Position numbers and translations under genes: made by a program
In this document: positions 1-10,345 of the stretch, piece after piece
Layout: the number at the start of each line of letters is the position of its first letter
How positions within the stretch are numbered: position 1 is the first letter of the stretch
DNA from: Lophius americanus
Taxonomy: Eukaryota; Chordata; Actinopteri; Lophiiformes; Lophiidae
DNA: 64,000 bases
Assembly: GCA_037951165.1 (NCBI GenBank)
Contig: JBBDHG010000133.1
Location: 825,001-889,000, forward strand
Direction: 5' to 3'
The notes under the pieces: model-generated
Told to the model about the DNA's origin: nothing
Seen by the model: only the letters and a program-made list of their open reading frames with translations
The model's database searches: none

Positions 1-3000
1 ACCCGACAAAGCTAGAGGGATGCCCCTGATGGTGAACCCACAGGTCAGGAACAGTGCTGAATGCATATGTAAACTTGAACTTCCCATTTACATGTCACGA
101 TTTGATTTTTGTTCCCCCATGTATCTAAAGAGTTTTGCACATTCAATTTCTTTCCCCTAACACTGAAATAATCACGATTGGCATGAATGATATAGACAGA
201 AACATAGTGAACAAAACATCAGTAGTATAATGCGTAGCTCAAAAAAATACAAGATACAATAGGTCAGATAACGAAAGTGATGCATGTGTGGCTGCGTTTT
301 CGTCAAAATTGAGAAATACATTCTATAACTTCATGAAATGTCCCTTTTGAAAGGTGAAGTATTAAGAGTAAAAACCTCCATGGTTACATGGTTATAGACA
401 TTTTATTGGCCGCCAGACTCTGATGTCGCTGGACAAAGGTCACAATAATTCTTTGTATAACCACATTCAGTATATGTTCACGTCTTGCAAAAACATTGAT
501 TCAATAGGATTTGGATTTAGCAACGGACCAGAAACGGTTCATGTCCTTTTTGAGATTTTACATTAAACACACAAAGTTTAAAGCTTGAGGTGGATTTTAT
601 TTATCATTTTTATATATTTTTCTGGTTGAGATTGGCAAATCGTCCATAATTCCTATCTTAATAAGAATTCTTATCTTCAGATATCTTCGGTGTAGGTTTT
701 GACATCACATCAGATTAAATTGCGTTAATTCTCACATAAAATTGACTTTTCAGTGTGTGTGCAACATCCTACTTATTTAATACATCAGTCTTACGTAAGG
801 AGTAAATAACACTGTATTTGCTCTCACTTCCAGCTTGCAGGCTCTGCACGAAGAATGTCACATCCTGATGTAGGACAGGGTTCTGGATCTGAAGAGCCCT
901 CGGCAGGAGCACACCCAAAACAGGATAGGCCTGGTGGGCCAGAACTTGGGTTACAACCTGGAAATGGGACCCAACAGATAATGGCCAACCAAGGCTCCAA
1001 CACTCACATGATGAAGCAAGTCCCAGGTCCATCACCAATGCCCCAGCATACTGGAGCCAGTCCACAGCAACAGTTACCCACCCAGCCTCAGCAAGGAACC
1101 ATGCCTGGCCTTCATTTTCCCAATGTCCCCACAACGTCACAAAGTTCTAGACCCAAAACCCCAAACAGAGCTAGCCCAAGGCCATATCACCATCCTCTTA
1201 CCCCCACGAATCGTCCACCAAGTACTGAGCCCTCTGAAATCAATCTTTCACCTGAGAGGCTAAATGCTTCTATTGCAGGGCTCTTTCCTCCCAAAATTAA
1301 CATTCCTCTACCTCCCAGGCAGCCAAACCTAAACAGGGGATTTGACCAGCAAGGTCTTAACCCAACAACTCTTAAAGCCATTGGGCAAGCCCCTCCTAGT
1401 CTAACTCTACCAGTAAACAGCAATAATAATGGCAGTGTAGGTGGAAATAACACTAACAACAATCAACAGCCTTTTTCTGCTGGAGGACCAGGAGGTGCGG
1501 GCACTAAACAAGACAAGCAGCCTGGAGGGCAGAGTAAGAGGGCAAGTCCCAGCAATAGCCGGAGGTCAAGTCCAGCTTCCAGCCGCAAGTCAGCCACTCC
1601 AAGTCCAGGGAGACAAAAGGGGACAAAGATGGCCATCACCTGCCCTCCACAACAACAGCAGTTGGTCAACCCTCAGGGGCAAACTATGATGCTAAGCCCT
1701 ACCTCAGTACCCCCAAGTCCAGTATCTATGCCATCACAAGTGAGTGGGAGCATGGACACACAGCAGACCCAGAGCACCTTCCATGGTATACAAGGTAACC
1801 CTGGCGAGGGAGTCAGGGAAAATCAAGGGTTGATGACAGCAGAGCACCAACAGATGCCTCAGCCCTTGCCACAGCCTTTGAGGGATTTATCAGCTCCCAG
1901 AATGACAAATCCTCGTTTCCCTGCATCTCAGCAGCCGAAACATGACTATGAACTGCAGGCCGGCACAGTTGATAGGCAGCCACCCCACACAGGACCTACG
2001 CAGGTACCTGAGGTTTCACCAACTCTCAGGACAACTCCAACCTCCCTCAACCAGTTACTGGATAACACGGGTATCCAAAACATGCCTCTTAGGCCCATAC
2101 AGAGTAGTTCAGTTACGGGGAAGGACAGCCCCAAGTCTGCTATGGATCTGGAGAGACCCTCCCACAATAATTCCCGGAGTTTAGATATGTCCGCCTCTGC
2201 TTCTAATAGTACCACTATGAATAAATCAGAAGCTAAACTCAAACCTGCTGTCCTAAGCCCTATCAGCAATCCTAATGTGCAGCCTGCTTCAATTCCCAGC
2301 ATTAATCCTGATACCAATGTGAACTCCAATACTACCCAAAGCCTTAACCAAAAACCCATCTCCACTCTTGGTGGTAATCCCAGTGCAATTATAAACCCAA
2401 CACTTACCCTCTGCACTACCACTAGCACTAACACTAAGAGTGTAAGCCCAAACGTAGTTACTTCTGGTCAGAATATTCCTTCCTTGGCTGTTGGCACCAG
2501 TTCCAGCTCCAGTTCTGTTCTGAACCCAGTTAGTTCAGCTCTAAAGCCAAGTCCTAGTTCTAAACCCGTGACAAGTGTTCATTCAGTCATACAGATCCCT
2601 GCTTCCTCCAGCACCATATCCCCCAACCAGATTACTGTGTTTGTTACCTCGAATCCAATTACTTCTGCCCCCACTCCACAAGCTCCCACATCTATGGTCT
2701 CCACCATGGTAGCTGTCCCTAACAAGCACATTAGACCTCAGGACATTCGGCCCCAGACTGCTGGTTCTAGACCCCCTCAGTTCATCACAACAACCCCTGT
2801 ATTTATCAACCCAATATTTCAGGTCCCAGGTGCACCTGTAGCTCCCAATTCTTCTGTGGTATCGCAGTCAGTCACCATGGTAGGACCTATTCAAGTATCT
2901 ACTACAAGCATCCAACTTACTCCTGCCCCAGTGTCTACCCAGTCCTCGGGGGCTAACGTTGTCAGCACTCAGCCTGCAAGAACTGCTGTTGGACAGGTAC

Positions 3001-5343
3001 AGATAGCCTCTAACTTGTCGTCATCAATGCCAGTTGTTAACCTCCCAGCCCCTCAGCAAATCAACACAGGGACTCTCAAAACAGAAAATCTAGGTGAGGT
3101 CAATTCTGCTCAGAAAACTATTCCCCTGGTCCAGCAGCCATCTCCCCATCCAGTCCCTCCAGCCTCATCTCCCTTTCAGCCACCACTGGCTTCTACTCCT
3201 CCCTGCTCTAGTCCTGGGGCTGTTAACACCATTCGAAAGAGCCCCATGTCTCCAACTGTTGTGGTGAAAAGTAAACCTGTACAGGCCAATTCAGCGGCTG
3301 TTACTTCTTCAACTGACTCCCAACGGAGTCATATTGAAAGATCTGCACAGGGCCCTACTGGGGCAGTGCTGCCACAAGTTTTTCATCCTCCTGCTAGTAA
3401 TGCCACTCAGATGGAAGCTCTAGCTTCCCATACCACTGCTACTACAAACAACATTACTCTACCTACAGTCTCCTCTCCAATCCAAGTTCCTGGACAAATT
3501 GCTCTTCCTAAGCAGATTATTACCCACGCACCTGTGCCAGCACAATCTTCGTTTTCAAGCCCAGCCAAGACTGTAACTTCTCAAACTTCCATGGTCACTG
3601 TGGATGGTAATACCACAGGTGTATCTTCTGTGACCTTGCTCTCAATGGCTGCTCCTGTACAAAGTCCTGTACCATCCATTGTTCCAGTTGTTGCGGGACC
3701 TGGATCTATTCAGGAGATTCCCCACACCACATCAGCTCCAGTTGCAAACCCAAGTGGAGGTGTTCTATCTCAGTCTGACCCCCCACCCTCTGTGCCCTCT
3801 GCTGCAGCAGTTGCTGAGACCACTCAGATTAACCCAGGTAAATGCAAAATCGTGAGCTAGAAGAATAATCGGCTGTGTGTTCATGTTTTGAATAGAATAA
3901 CGACTATACACATTCATCTGGTCAGTTGAATGACCAAACATACCTTTATAGAACATGTGATACTGCATCCTTGGTGTTGGAACACACTTAAGCATGACAT
4001 TTTCACATGTTTGTACACTGTTTTTTTTCTGGTTATTTTCTTGTTTGAAAATGAAAAATGATTTAAATATGTAAAAACGTGCCATGTAGTTGTAAAGGAG
4101 GGACAGTCCTCCACTCAACACCTTACCTAGAAACTGTAACTGGTTTTACATTAGTAATCCTGTATACATGTGCCTGAGTAGCAATTTGATTTTATGAATT
4201 CAAATGTGTTAATTAAACGATTTGATCCCTTTCGCAGCACCTATTCAGCGAGAAGTCCCACAACCCCAGGAATCTGTCACTAGTGAAAAGTCAAGTAAAT
4301 GACTTTATTTTTTTGTATGAAGAAAAATAATTGTATCAAAAAGAAAATAACTATTCCATATGATATGCAAGTTGCTTGGAACTAGGTGGCATCTAAATAA
4401 CTTGCTTTTGTCCTATTCAGGTGAAGATGTCTCTACAGGTTCAGAGCAGGGGTAAGATTCCTCATAACATTTGTGTTGAAGTTTTGTAAGTTCAAGGCAG
4501 TTTATTTGGTTGGCCAAGGTGATTCCTGTTGAAAACAATGAGCCAGTGGCCTCAGTATTTTGAATGTATGATTAGCCTGCAACAATGTAAATATACTGAT
4601 GCATGTTAGACTATCAAACAAAGATCCACCTATCAAAAGGCTAATTGTACCATTCTACATACCTTGTACCATAGCAAAGGCTGTATCTCTTTTCTGTGGG
4701 ATTGTGATAATATGGTGGGTACATGTTTGTTCAGCATGGTTCAGTTTACCGCTGTTTTTCCACTTGTATCACAGATGGGCAAAGAAAAGAAAGACGCCCA
4801 CCAACTTAGTCCCAAGGTATGTATTTTAACATGTTTCACTGCAAAGACAGAAGCAGTGATCATGTCGGCGTTGTCAATGCTGTTGGGATGAAGACGGACA
4901 GTATCTGTGGTAGATGAGGAAAAACAGCAAAATCTCGAGTGGTATTGTTCTCTGAGTATAGCAGAGTCAACGCATAGTGTTGTATATTGAGTAACACATT
5001 CTGGTGTTGTCCTCCCTTCCTTGTTGTTTCTTTTTTTTTATCTGGTCCTCCCAGAGTTGCTGCAGAGAAGTCCAAGGGGCCAAGCAGACGCAGCTCCCGT
5101 GCAGAGAAGGAGGTGGAGGAAGAGCCAGTTGCGGACAGCAGCATTAGGAAAAGACCAGCTCGGCCTGGTACCAGCGCTGCTGTAAAAGGTAAATTTATAC
5201 ACCCAATCTGAAGCACAGAATGTTTACCACTACATTTGAACTGTAGGTCATATATACGCTCTGTCACCATATACCCTTTTATATTATTTTTAACAGAAAC
5301 TGGAGCAAGTCCTACCCAGGCAAAACGAAGGAAGTCTAAATAG
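1..5343 (+). CDS. ncoa6: Nuclear receptor coactivator 6, 3' part (5' end off the window)
   Basis: Seen: the coding sequence reads through join(<1..43, 834..3837, 4238..4294, 4421..4451, 4775..4816, 5055..5188, 5297..5343). All junctions are GT-AG and in phase, giving about 1118 C-terminal residues. The first segment ends in VNPQ and joins LAGSARRMSHPD, so the ATG at 855 is internal and not a start. The 3004-bp exon encodes a Pro/Ser/Thr/Gln/Asn-rich, largely disordered protein. It contains LNPTTLKAIGQAPPSLTL-type text and one LXXLL motif (LNQLL, 2046-2060), which matches the second nuclear-receptor box of NCOA6. The last exons are basic and end KRRKSK. Known: NCOA6 (ASC-2/TRBP) is a nuclear coactivator found with the MLL3/MLL4 methyltransferase complexes and binds receptors through LXXLL motifs. 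Human NCOA6 is about 2060 aa, so roughly half is present here. Inferred: orthologue rather than paralogue. Confidence is high for the family. Confidence 0.93.
44..833 (+). other. ncoa6 intron
   Basis: AT-rich sequence between the donor CAG|gtcagg and the acceptor ttccag|CTTGCAG. No coding exon or named repeat is visible. A second AG seven bases into the exon (ending at 840) could act as an alternative acceptor but would shift the frame. Confidence 0.7.
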
Positions 5344-5484
5344 CGCGTGAAATGTACTGTAAATTTTTTTCTGTATTTTTTTTCTGTATCTTCGCTGTGA
5401 ATCAGTTGATGTATCCGTCACTCTGTCCCAGATGTCCCAGGTCTTTTTTACTGGAGGTAGAAACCTTGTACAGATTGTTTTAAA

Positions 5485-5490
5485 AATAAA
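5485..5490 (+). terminator. Poly(A) signal of ncoa6
   Basis: A canonical AATAAA lies 142 nt after the ncoa6 stop codon and is followed by a TG-rich stretch (TTGTTTTTGTCCGTG), as expected for a cleavage site. It is the first hexamer after the stop. Confidence 0.7.
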
Positions 5491-6208
5491 TATGCTATTG
5501 TTTTTGTCCGTGCTATTATGTGAGATTGTAGTTAGAATGTGTGTATAAGGTATGTATTGGTGTGAATGTGCTTTTTATATCAAATGCTGGATTAATCATG
5601 TGAAGACTGATAATGGAGCTTTTCATGATTGTACAATTATGTTGTAAAACTGAATTAAATTTTCTACTGCTTTTGTTCTGTGGAACTGTGTAAAATGATT
5701 CCAGTACCATCCCAATGTTTATCATTTCAAATTCTTTCTAAGCCTTCTAATACCATGCACTTACATGAGCATCCACTTGTACTAGGTGAAAAATTGGAAT
5801 AGCTGTAGCCATAGCTACAATATGTGACTGAGTATTAGCGCCGCACAGAAAATGTATGATTTGAAAATACAGTTGAAATGTTAAAAGATAAATTTATATT
5901 ATGATGAGAATCAAGTCATAAAAGCATAGTGGTGGGTGCAACTAATTGTAGCCCTGCAGTTGACTTATACAATCTCCTCCAAGATTGTCTGCTTGTTCAG
6001 TTGAATTAGGTCCAGTCCCATTTTGACAGCAGTAACGTGACTTATATTTATTTCTTTTCTAGTACGTAGACATTTCTGCAATATTACAAGCATTCTCATA
6101 ATGAGTTCTGTTCCGACAGTGCATACTGTTCAAAATGACACATCTTTACTGTCAGTTTGGACTGAAAGTTATTTTGCATCGTTGGGCAGTTGGTTTAAGA
6201 GATTTTGG

Positions 6209-6445
6209 CGGCTTTAGCTCAGTGGGAACAGCAGTCATCTCTCAAGCGGGAGACCAGGGTGTCCAAGACCAGCCCCTGACGCAACATGCTGTGGGTCCTT
6301 GAGCAAGACCCTGAAACCTCAGCTCGCTGGACCATTCACAGGGGCCACCCACTGCTCCCTCGGTTATGGGTCAAATGCAGTGATACATTTTAAAATGTTG
6401 TACTGTATGCATGTAATGTTTACCATGATAAATAAAAGTAAATAT
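6209..6445 (+). mobile_element. tRNA-derived SINE copy
   Basis: The head carries an A-box-like TTTAGCTCAGTGGG at about 6214 and a degraded B box. It is followed by a body with the TTGAGCAAGACCC and GGGTCAAATGCAG cores and a short A/T-rich tail with AATAAA-like text. The same body cores occur in reverse orientation at 27520-27762, so the two are members of one family. The degraded B box suggests an old copy. I cannot name the family with certainty. Confidence 0.7.
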
Positions 6446-7087
6446 TATTATTTACATTCAGGCTGAACAGACAGTTGCACACTAGACATTTTTCATTCCC
6501 TACAGGCCAAATCAGAAAGTCCTCGACAACCACACATTTGAGTTCAGATCTTAGTTATCGGTGTGCTGCTTTTGGTTCAGCAACAGGATAAGCTGATTGA
6601 TGGAAGAGTTCTTCAGCCTGTTGCGTTTGGTTGAGGGACGCTAAATCACCTTCTGGAGGGCAGAATTTGATTCTCTCCATTCAAAACACGAAAGAATCAG
6701 GAGATGCTGTCTAAGCATGCCCCTGTTTTGAGTTGCTTGAAAGGATTGAGCTACGCTTTGGCTAATCTTTCAGCAAATCTTGATGTGATTAAATAGTTTT
6801 ACAGACATGCAGCTGAACCAAATCATACTGCAATACGATACTCAAAATCACAGATTACAAAAAAAACAAGGCTCTGGCTCCACATGAGTCTACAAAGGAA
6901 GTAAAGGCCCCGGTCTTGTGTGTTGTTACATACAAACTCTCCACGAGATGGTCTATGATAGGGTGGCATCTAGCATCACATCCAGGTATTTTTGTGAAGA
7001 TACTTATTTTAGGCAGCAGATGATCAGCAGGAAGTTCAAACATGAAGCTGCCTTTGCAACGATGTGCAGCAACTGCAGAAGGTATGA

Positions 7088-7570
7088 GGGTCATAACTCT
7101 ATTAAAAGGTTTTTTGGCTGACATATTCAAAAGTGAACTACTACTGTACATACTCACGGTCTTGACAAAATTTCCATCACTCATCTTCTACACATTTAAA
7201 AAAAACATCTACACTTTATAAAACAGTGGGACAAGTACAACTTTTAAACAAAGGGCCATAACTATATTAAAAATATTTTTTGTCTTGAATTTTCAACCAA
7301 AATCTACTACAGATTGTATAAAAGCTCTATACAAAGTTCCATTTGCTTAAGGAGAATTTTTATAGGACTTGGTCAATTTGCAACACTATGCAACTCGTAC
7401 AAATTTTATTTCAGGGCCATAACTCCATTAAAGACAATGCTTTCAGTTCTGTGGAATTCATTTCAAGTAAGTCTGCTACAGTGTTGTTAGAACTCTACAC
7501 AAAATTGTTTTTGCCTAAGGGAGAAACAGTTACTTTGCTGCATTATGTGGCAAGTGGAAATTATAAATTA
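7088..7570 (+). repeat. Degenerate tandem repeat, period about 160 bp
   Basis: A phrase close to GGGCCATAACTCCATTAAA recurs at 7088, 7253 and 7414, followed each time by a T-rich stretch, a CTACTACAG/CTGCTACAG-like phrase and, in the last two, TTGCCTAAGG-like text. Spacings are 165 and 161 bp. The copies have diverged widely. Confidence 0.55.
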
Positions 7571-8479
7571 TGACCCATACCGCCAATAAAAATAGTTATT
7601 TGGTGGTAATTGTGGAACACGAAACAGCAATTACTAAAACCCTGCTCAAATTCAATTTGTGAAATCTAGTTATGTGTTGCTATTACTTACTATTCACTAA
7701 ACTTGCTCTATCTTTAATCTTTTTGTTTTGTTGCCATTTATCTAGTCTTAAGGCTTTGGCAGCACAAACGTAAATTATACACTAAAATGTGCAGCCAGAT
7801 CAGGAATAGTGTGCTATCTGGTTTTATAAGAATTCTAGAAAGAATTTGAAAAACTCAATGAGTTCAACGGGTGACCGTGGCAACATGGCAAATCTGCTAT
7901 ATTTCTACTATTACTACATCTTACCAATGTGTAGCTTTGGCAATCTGGAAGGTCTTGATGCAAAAATGCAATAGTACTATTACTAATTACTAATATTTCC
8001 ACTACTACTGCTACCATTCATAGGAATGTGTAGCCATGGCAAAATGACAATTCCAGCTACAAAATACAATACTACTACTATTACTAATATTTCTGCTACT
8101 GCTACTTCTATATGGTGAAACAGTCATAAAAATCATATATGTCATAAAGACATATGTCAGACATCGGAGCCATCACGTTACAGATCACAAAGACATCAAG
8201 TCTCACATCAGACATCAAAGGCATCATGTTGTCAAGAAAGTCAAATCACTACTTATATTGCAACACAGGAAGTTGTTATAGCTGCATTTCACATTCTGCC
8301 CCGAACTTCTGATGTCTATCTACTTAATGCAAGGGCTGACCCTCCTTATACTCAGACTACGCAGTTGCACAGGGCACCACGGCTAATGGGGGACACCGAA
8401 TCAGCTGGGGGTCATTGCTCGGTCAATACAATTTGGACTGTGGACCCTTAACGCTGAATGAGGTGCTGGTCTATTCCGA

Positions 8480-8483
<4 letters not shown>

Positions 8484-8525
<42 letters not shown>
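8484..8525. repeat. GA microsatellite
   Basis: About 20 uninterrupted GA dinucleotides in the ncoa6-top1 intergenic region. Confidence 0.95.
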
Positions 8526-8529
<4 letters not shown>

Positions 8530-8760
8530 TTTTAATCTGACGCGGGCATCACTTGAGTCTGCTGGCACAAGCTCTAGGTGAACACAGGTGAAAAGGCCAT
8601 TTTAGTTAGACTGTATGGTCAAATATAATTCATGTTTTTTAAAATTGGTCTATTTTTTTTCAGCTGATAAATTTAATTCATAACAGCCGATATAGTTAAG
8701 AGGACCAATACACGTTCAGAGAAATGCTGACAGAAAAGTACAACGATTAACAATAACTAT

Positions 8761-8786
8761 TACTTATTATTATTATTATTATTGTT
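8761..8786. repeat. ATT microsatellite
   Basis: A run of TTA/ATT trinucleotides followed by an imperfect GATGATGATAATAA stretch. Confidence 0.85.
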
Positions 8787-9501
8787 GACGGTGATTATTG
8801 TGATGATGATAATAAATTGAATAACTAATTTTAAGGATTATATTATATATTAATATCAGTAATATTATGAATAATATATCATTATTGGAAATAGCTGTAA
8901 TAGTAGTTACATCGTTTTGAGTGTAGTATAGTGTTTACTTTCAGTATTTTAAGCAGTTCTTCTTAGCACTATTCCTACCACCAACAAACGCTTAAAGATG
9001 CCGTCAATTATCAACAAAAATAATTTGCAGGAACTCTATCCAAATGTTTGTATTGCACTGCAATAACTCTCCCAGTCACCTCTGATGAGTGAATCTTTTT
9101 AAAACCGACATACACAGACATCGAGAAATACCTCTGCATCACTGGGACAAGAGTGTTTGAGTGGCTTGTTATATGGTGACCTCATTGATGACTTTGTATC
9201 AAGGAAATGCAGACACGAGCATCTGTAAAAGGCATACATCCTTGTAGACTTTAAATTATTAAAAAAAAAAACATTTGGGTTACATCTTACATTTATTATA
9301 GTTATTAAATTTTTGTTTGTGACCATAACTTGTTCATTTGAGGTTGAAGTTACACAAATTGAATTAACTAACTTATGTTGAAGGACTGGCTTCAATTATT
9401 TCATTATTTTTTCCCCCTATCTTTTTAATTTCAGGTTAAAGGGTTTCTTCTTACTGAAACTTATTTTTTAAGGTGAGTCAGAATATTTTTTTTTCATATT
9501 A

Positions 9502-9558
9502 ATATTTATTTATGCATTTGTTTACATTATTTATTTATTTATGCATTTGTTTATATTA
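9502..9558. repeat. Two-copy direct repeat, about 29 bp
   Basis: A TTTATTTATGCATTTGTTTA unit followed by CATTA or TATTA occurs twice head to tail, embedded in TTTA-rich DNA. Confidence 0.7.
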
Positions 9559-9600
9559 GACATCGTTTTTTTCTTCTTCCACATATTTAAATAAATGATG

Positions 9601-9644
9601 TTCACTTAGCGAACGTCATTAAGTAATGACGTTCGCTATGTGAA
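9601..9644. repeat. Near-perfect 20-bp inverted repeat (hairpin)
   Basis: The arm 9601-9620 is the reverse complement of 9625-9644 at 19 of 20 positions, with a four-base AAGT loop. No transposase or target duplication is apparent next to it. The arms contain the text GACGTTCGCTA. Confidence 0.9.
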
Positions 9645-9689
9645 AGAATACTTTTTCTATATTGACTAAATGAAACGCATTTCCAAACC

Positions 9690-9812
9690 GGATTGTTGCA
9701 TTGGTACTGTTAGCTAGCAGGGTCCCGGGTTATGGATGGAAACCGATCCGTTGTGGCGACCCCGAAGACAATTAGCCAAAAGCTGATGAAGAACAAGAAG
9801 AAGAAGATATGT
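9690..9812 (+). mobile_element. LINE-like 3' tail fragment
   Basis: The phrase TATGGATGGAAACCG followed by a GTGGCGACCCC-like block and an AAGAAGAAGAAG tail matches the 3' ends of common fish non-LTR retrotransposons. A related copy in reverse orientation lies at 21541-21815 and shares the GGTACTGTT and ATGGATGGAAACCG text. The clade (RTE/Rex-like) is a guess. Confidence 0.5.
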
Positions 9813-10119
9813 ATAGCCATTGCGGTGGAGGGGCACCGTAACAATTCTACTCAAGGGGGAGCCTTGCTTACTGTATTACCACCACTACTACTACTACTGC
9901 CATAACTATTATTTTACTTTTCCGAGATGCTTTAAGGAAATAGCAATATAGTTTCATGAGAGATTTTTTAGTTCGGTGACGAACACTCAACCAACAGCAA
10001 GTGTGCATTTTGATTTCAGGCCCATAAGACCATAAAAAACAGTTATTTGGTAGTAGTATGAAAGCTCATGAAAATGTTTAATTCACTCATCTTTAACACT
10101 TTAATGAGAAAAGTCTCAG

Positions 10120-10345
10120 TTTTAATGGTGACTCCCACGCATGGATGGACGTGGCATTTTTATTGTACTGTACTCATGTTCAGGTGTGGACCAAGCAAAG
10201 CCTTCACGCGGTGCTGAGGTTGAAGCGCATGCGCAGTCACTGAAGGTTTGGACCAGTGTGTCAGTGAGGATACCGAGCCTCTCATCCAGAGCAGCTGTCA
10301 GCTGGTAGAACTTCACCTGCTTTTTCTAACAATCACTACTTGATC
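10120..10345 (+). promoter_or_regulatory. Probable top1 promoter and 5' leader
   Basis: A locally CG-richer stretch lies directly upstream of the top1 start. It contains a perfect GCGCATGCGC palindrome at 10225-10234, the core recognised by NRF1, about 110 bp before the ATG. No TATA box is clear, which fits a housekeeping promoter. The transcription start is not determined. Confidence 0.5.

Larger units (their letters stand above)
5491..10100. other. Intergenic region between ncoa6 and top1
   Basis: No convincing coding exon is present. The region holds a tRNA-derived SINE (about 6209-6445), a degenerate 160-bp tandem repeat (7088-7570), CTA/ACT-rich low-complexity DNA (7890-8110), a GA microsatellite, an ATT microsatellite, a direct repeat near 9502-9558, a long hairpin (9601-9644) and a LINE-like 3' tail (about 9690-9812). 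Open reading frames here are short and unrelated to known proteins. Confidence 0.6.

Noticed and set aside
855..857. ATG at 855 as the start of a separate gene
   Set aside because: The frame is open upstream through LAGSARR to a clean acceptor at 833 and joins in phase to the segment 1-43; it is an internal methionine of ncoa6.
1946..2434. 162-codon minus-strand open frame inside ncoa6
   Set aside because: It lies opposite the long low-complexity ncoa6 exon; the hydrophobic LVLV composition is the antisense of Asn/Thr/Pro-rich codons. No domain or splice context.
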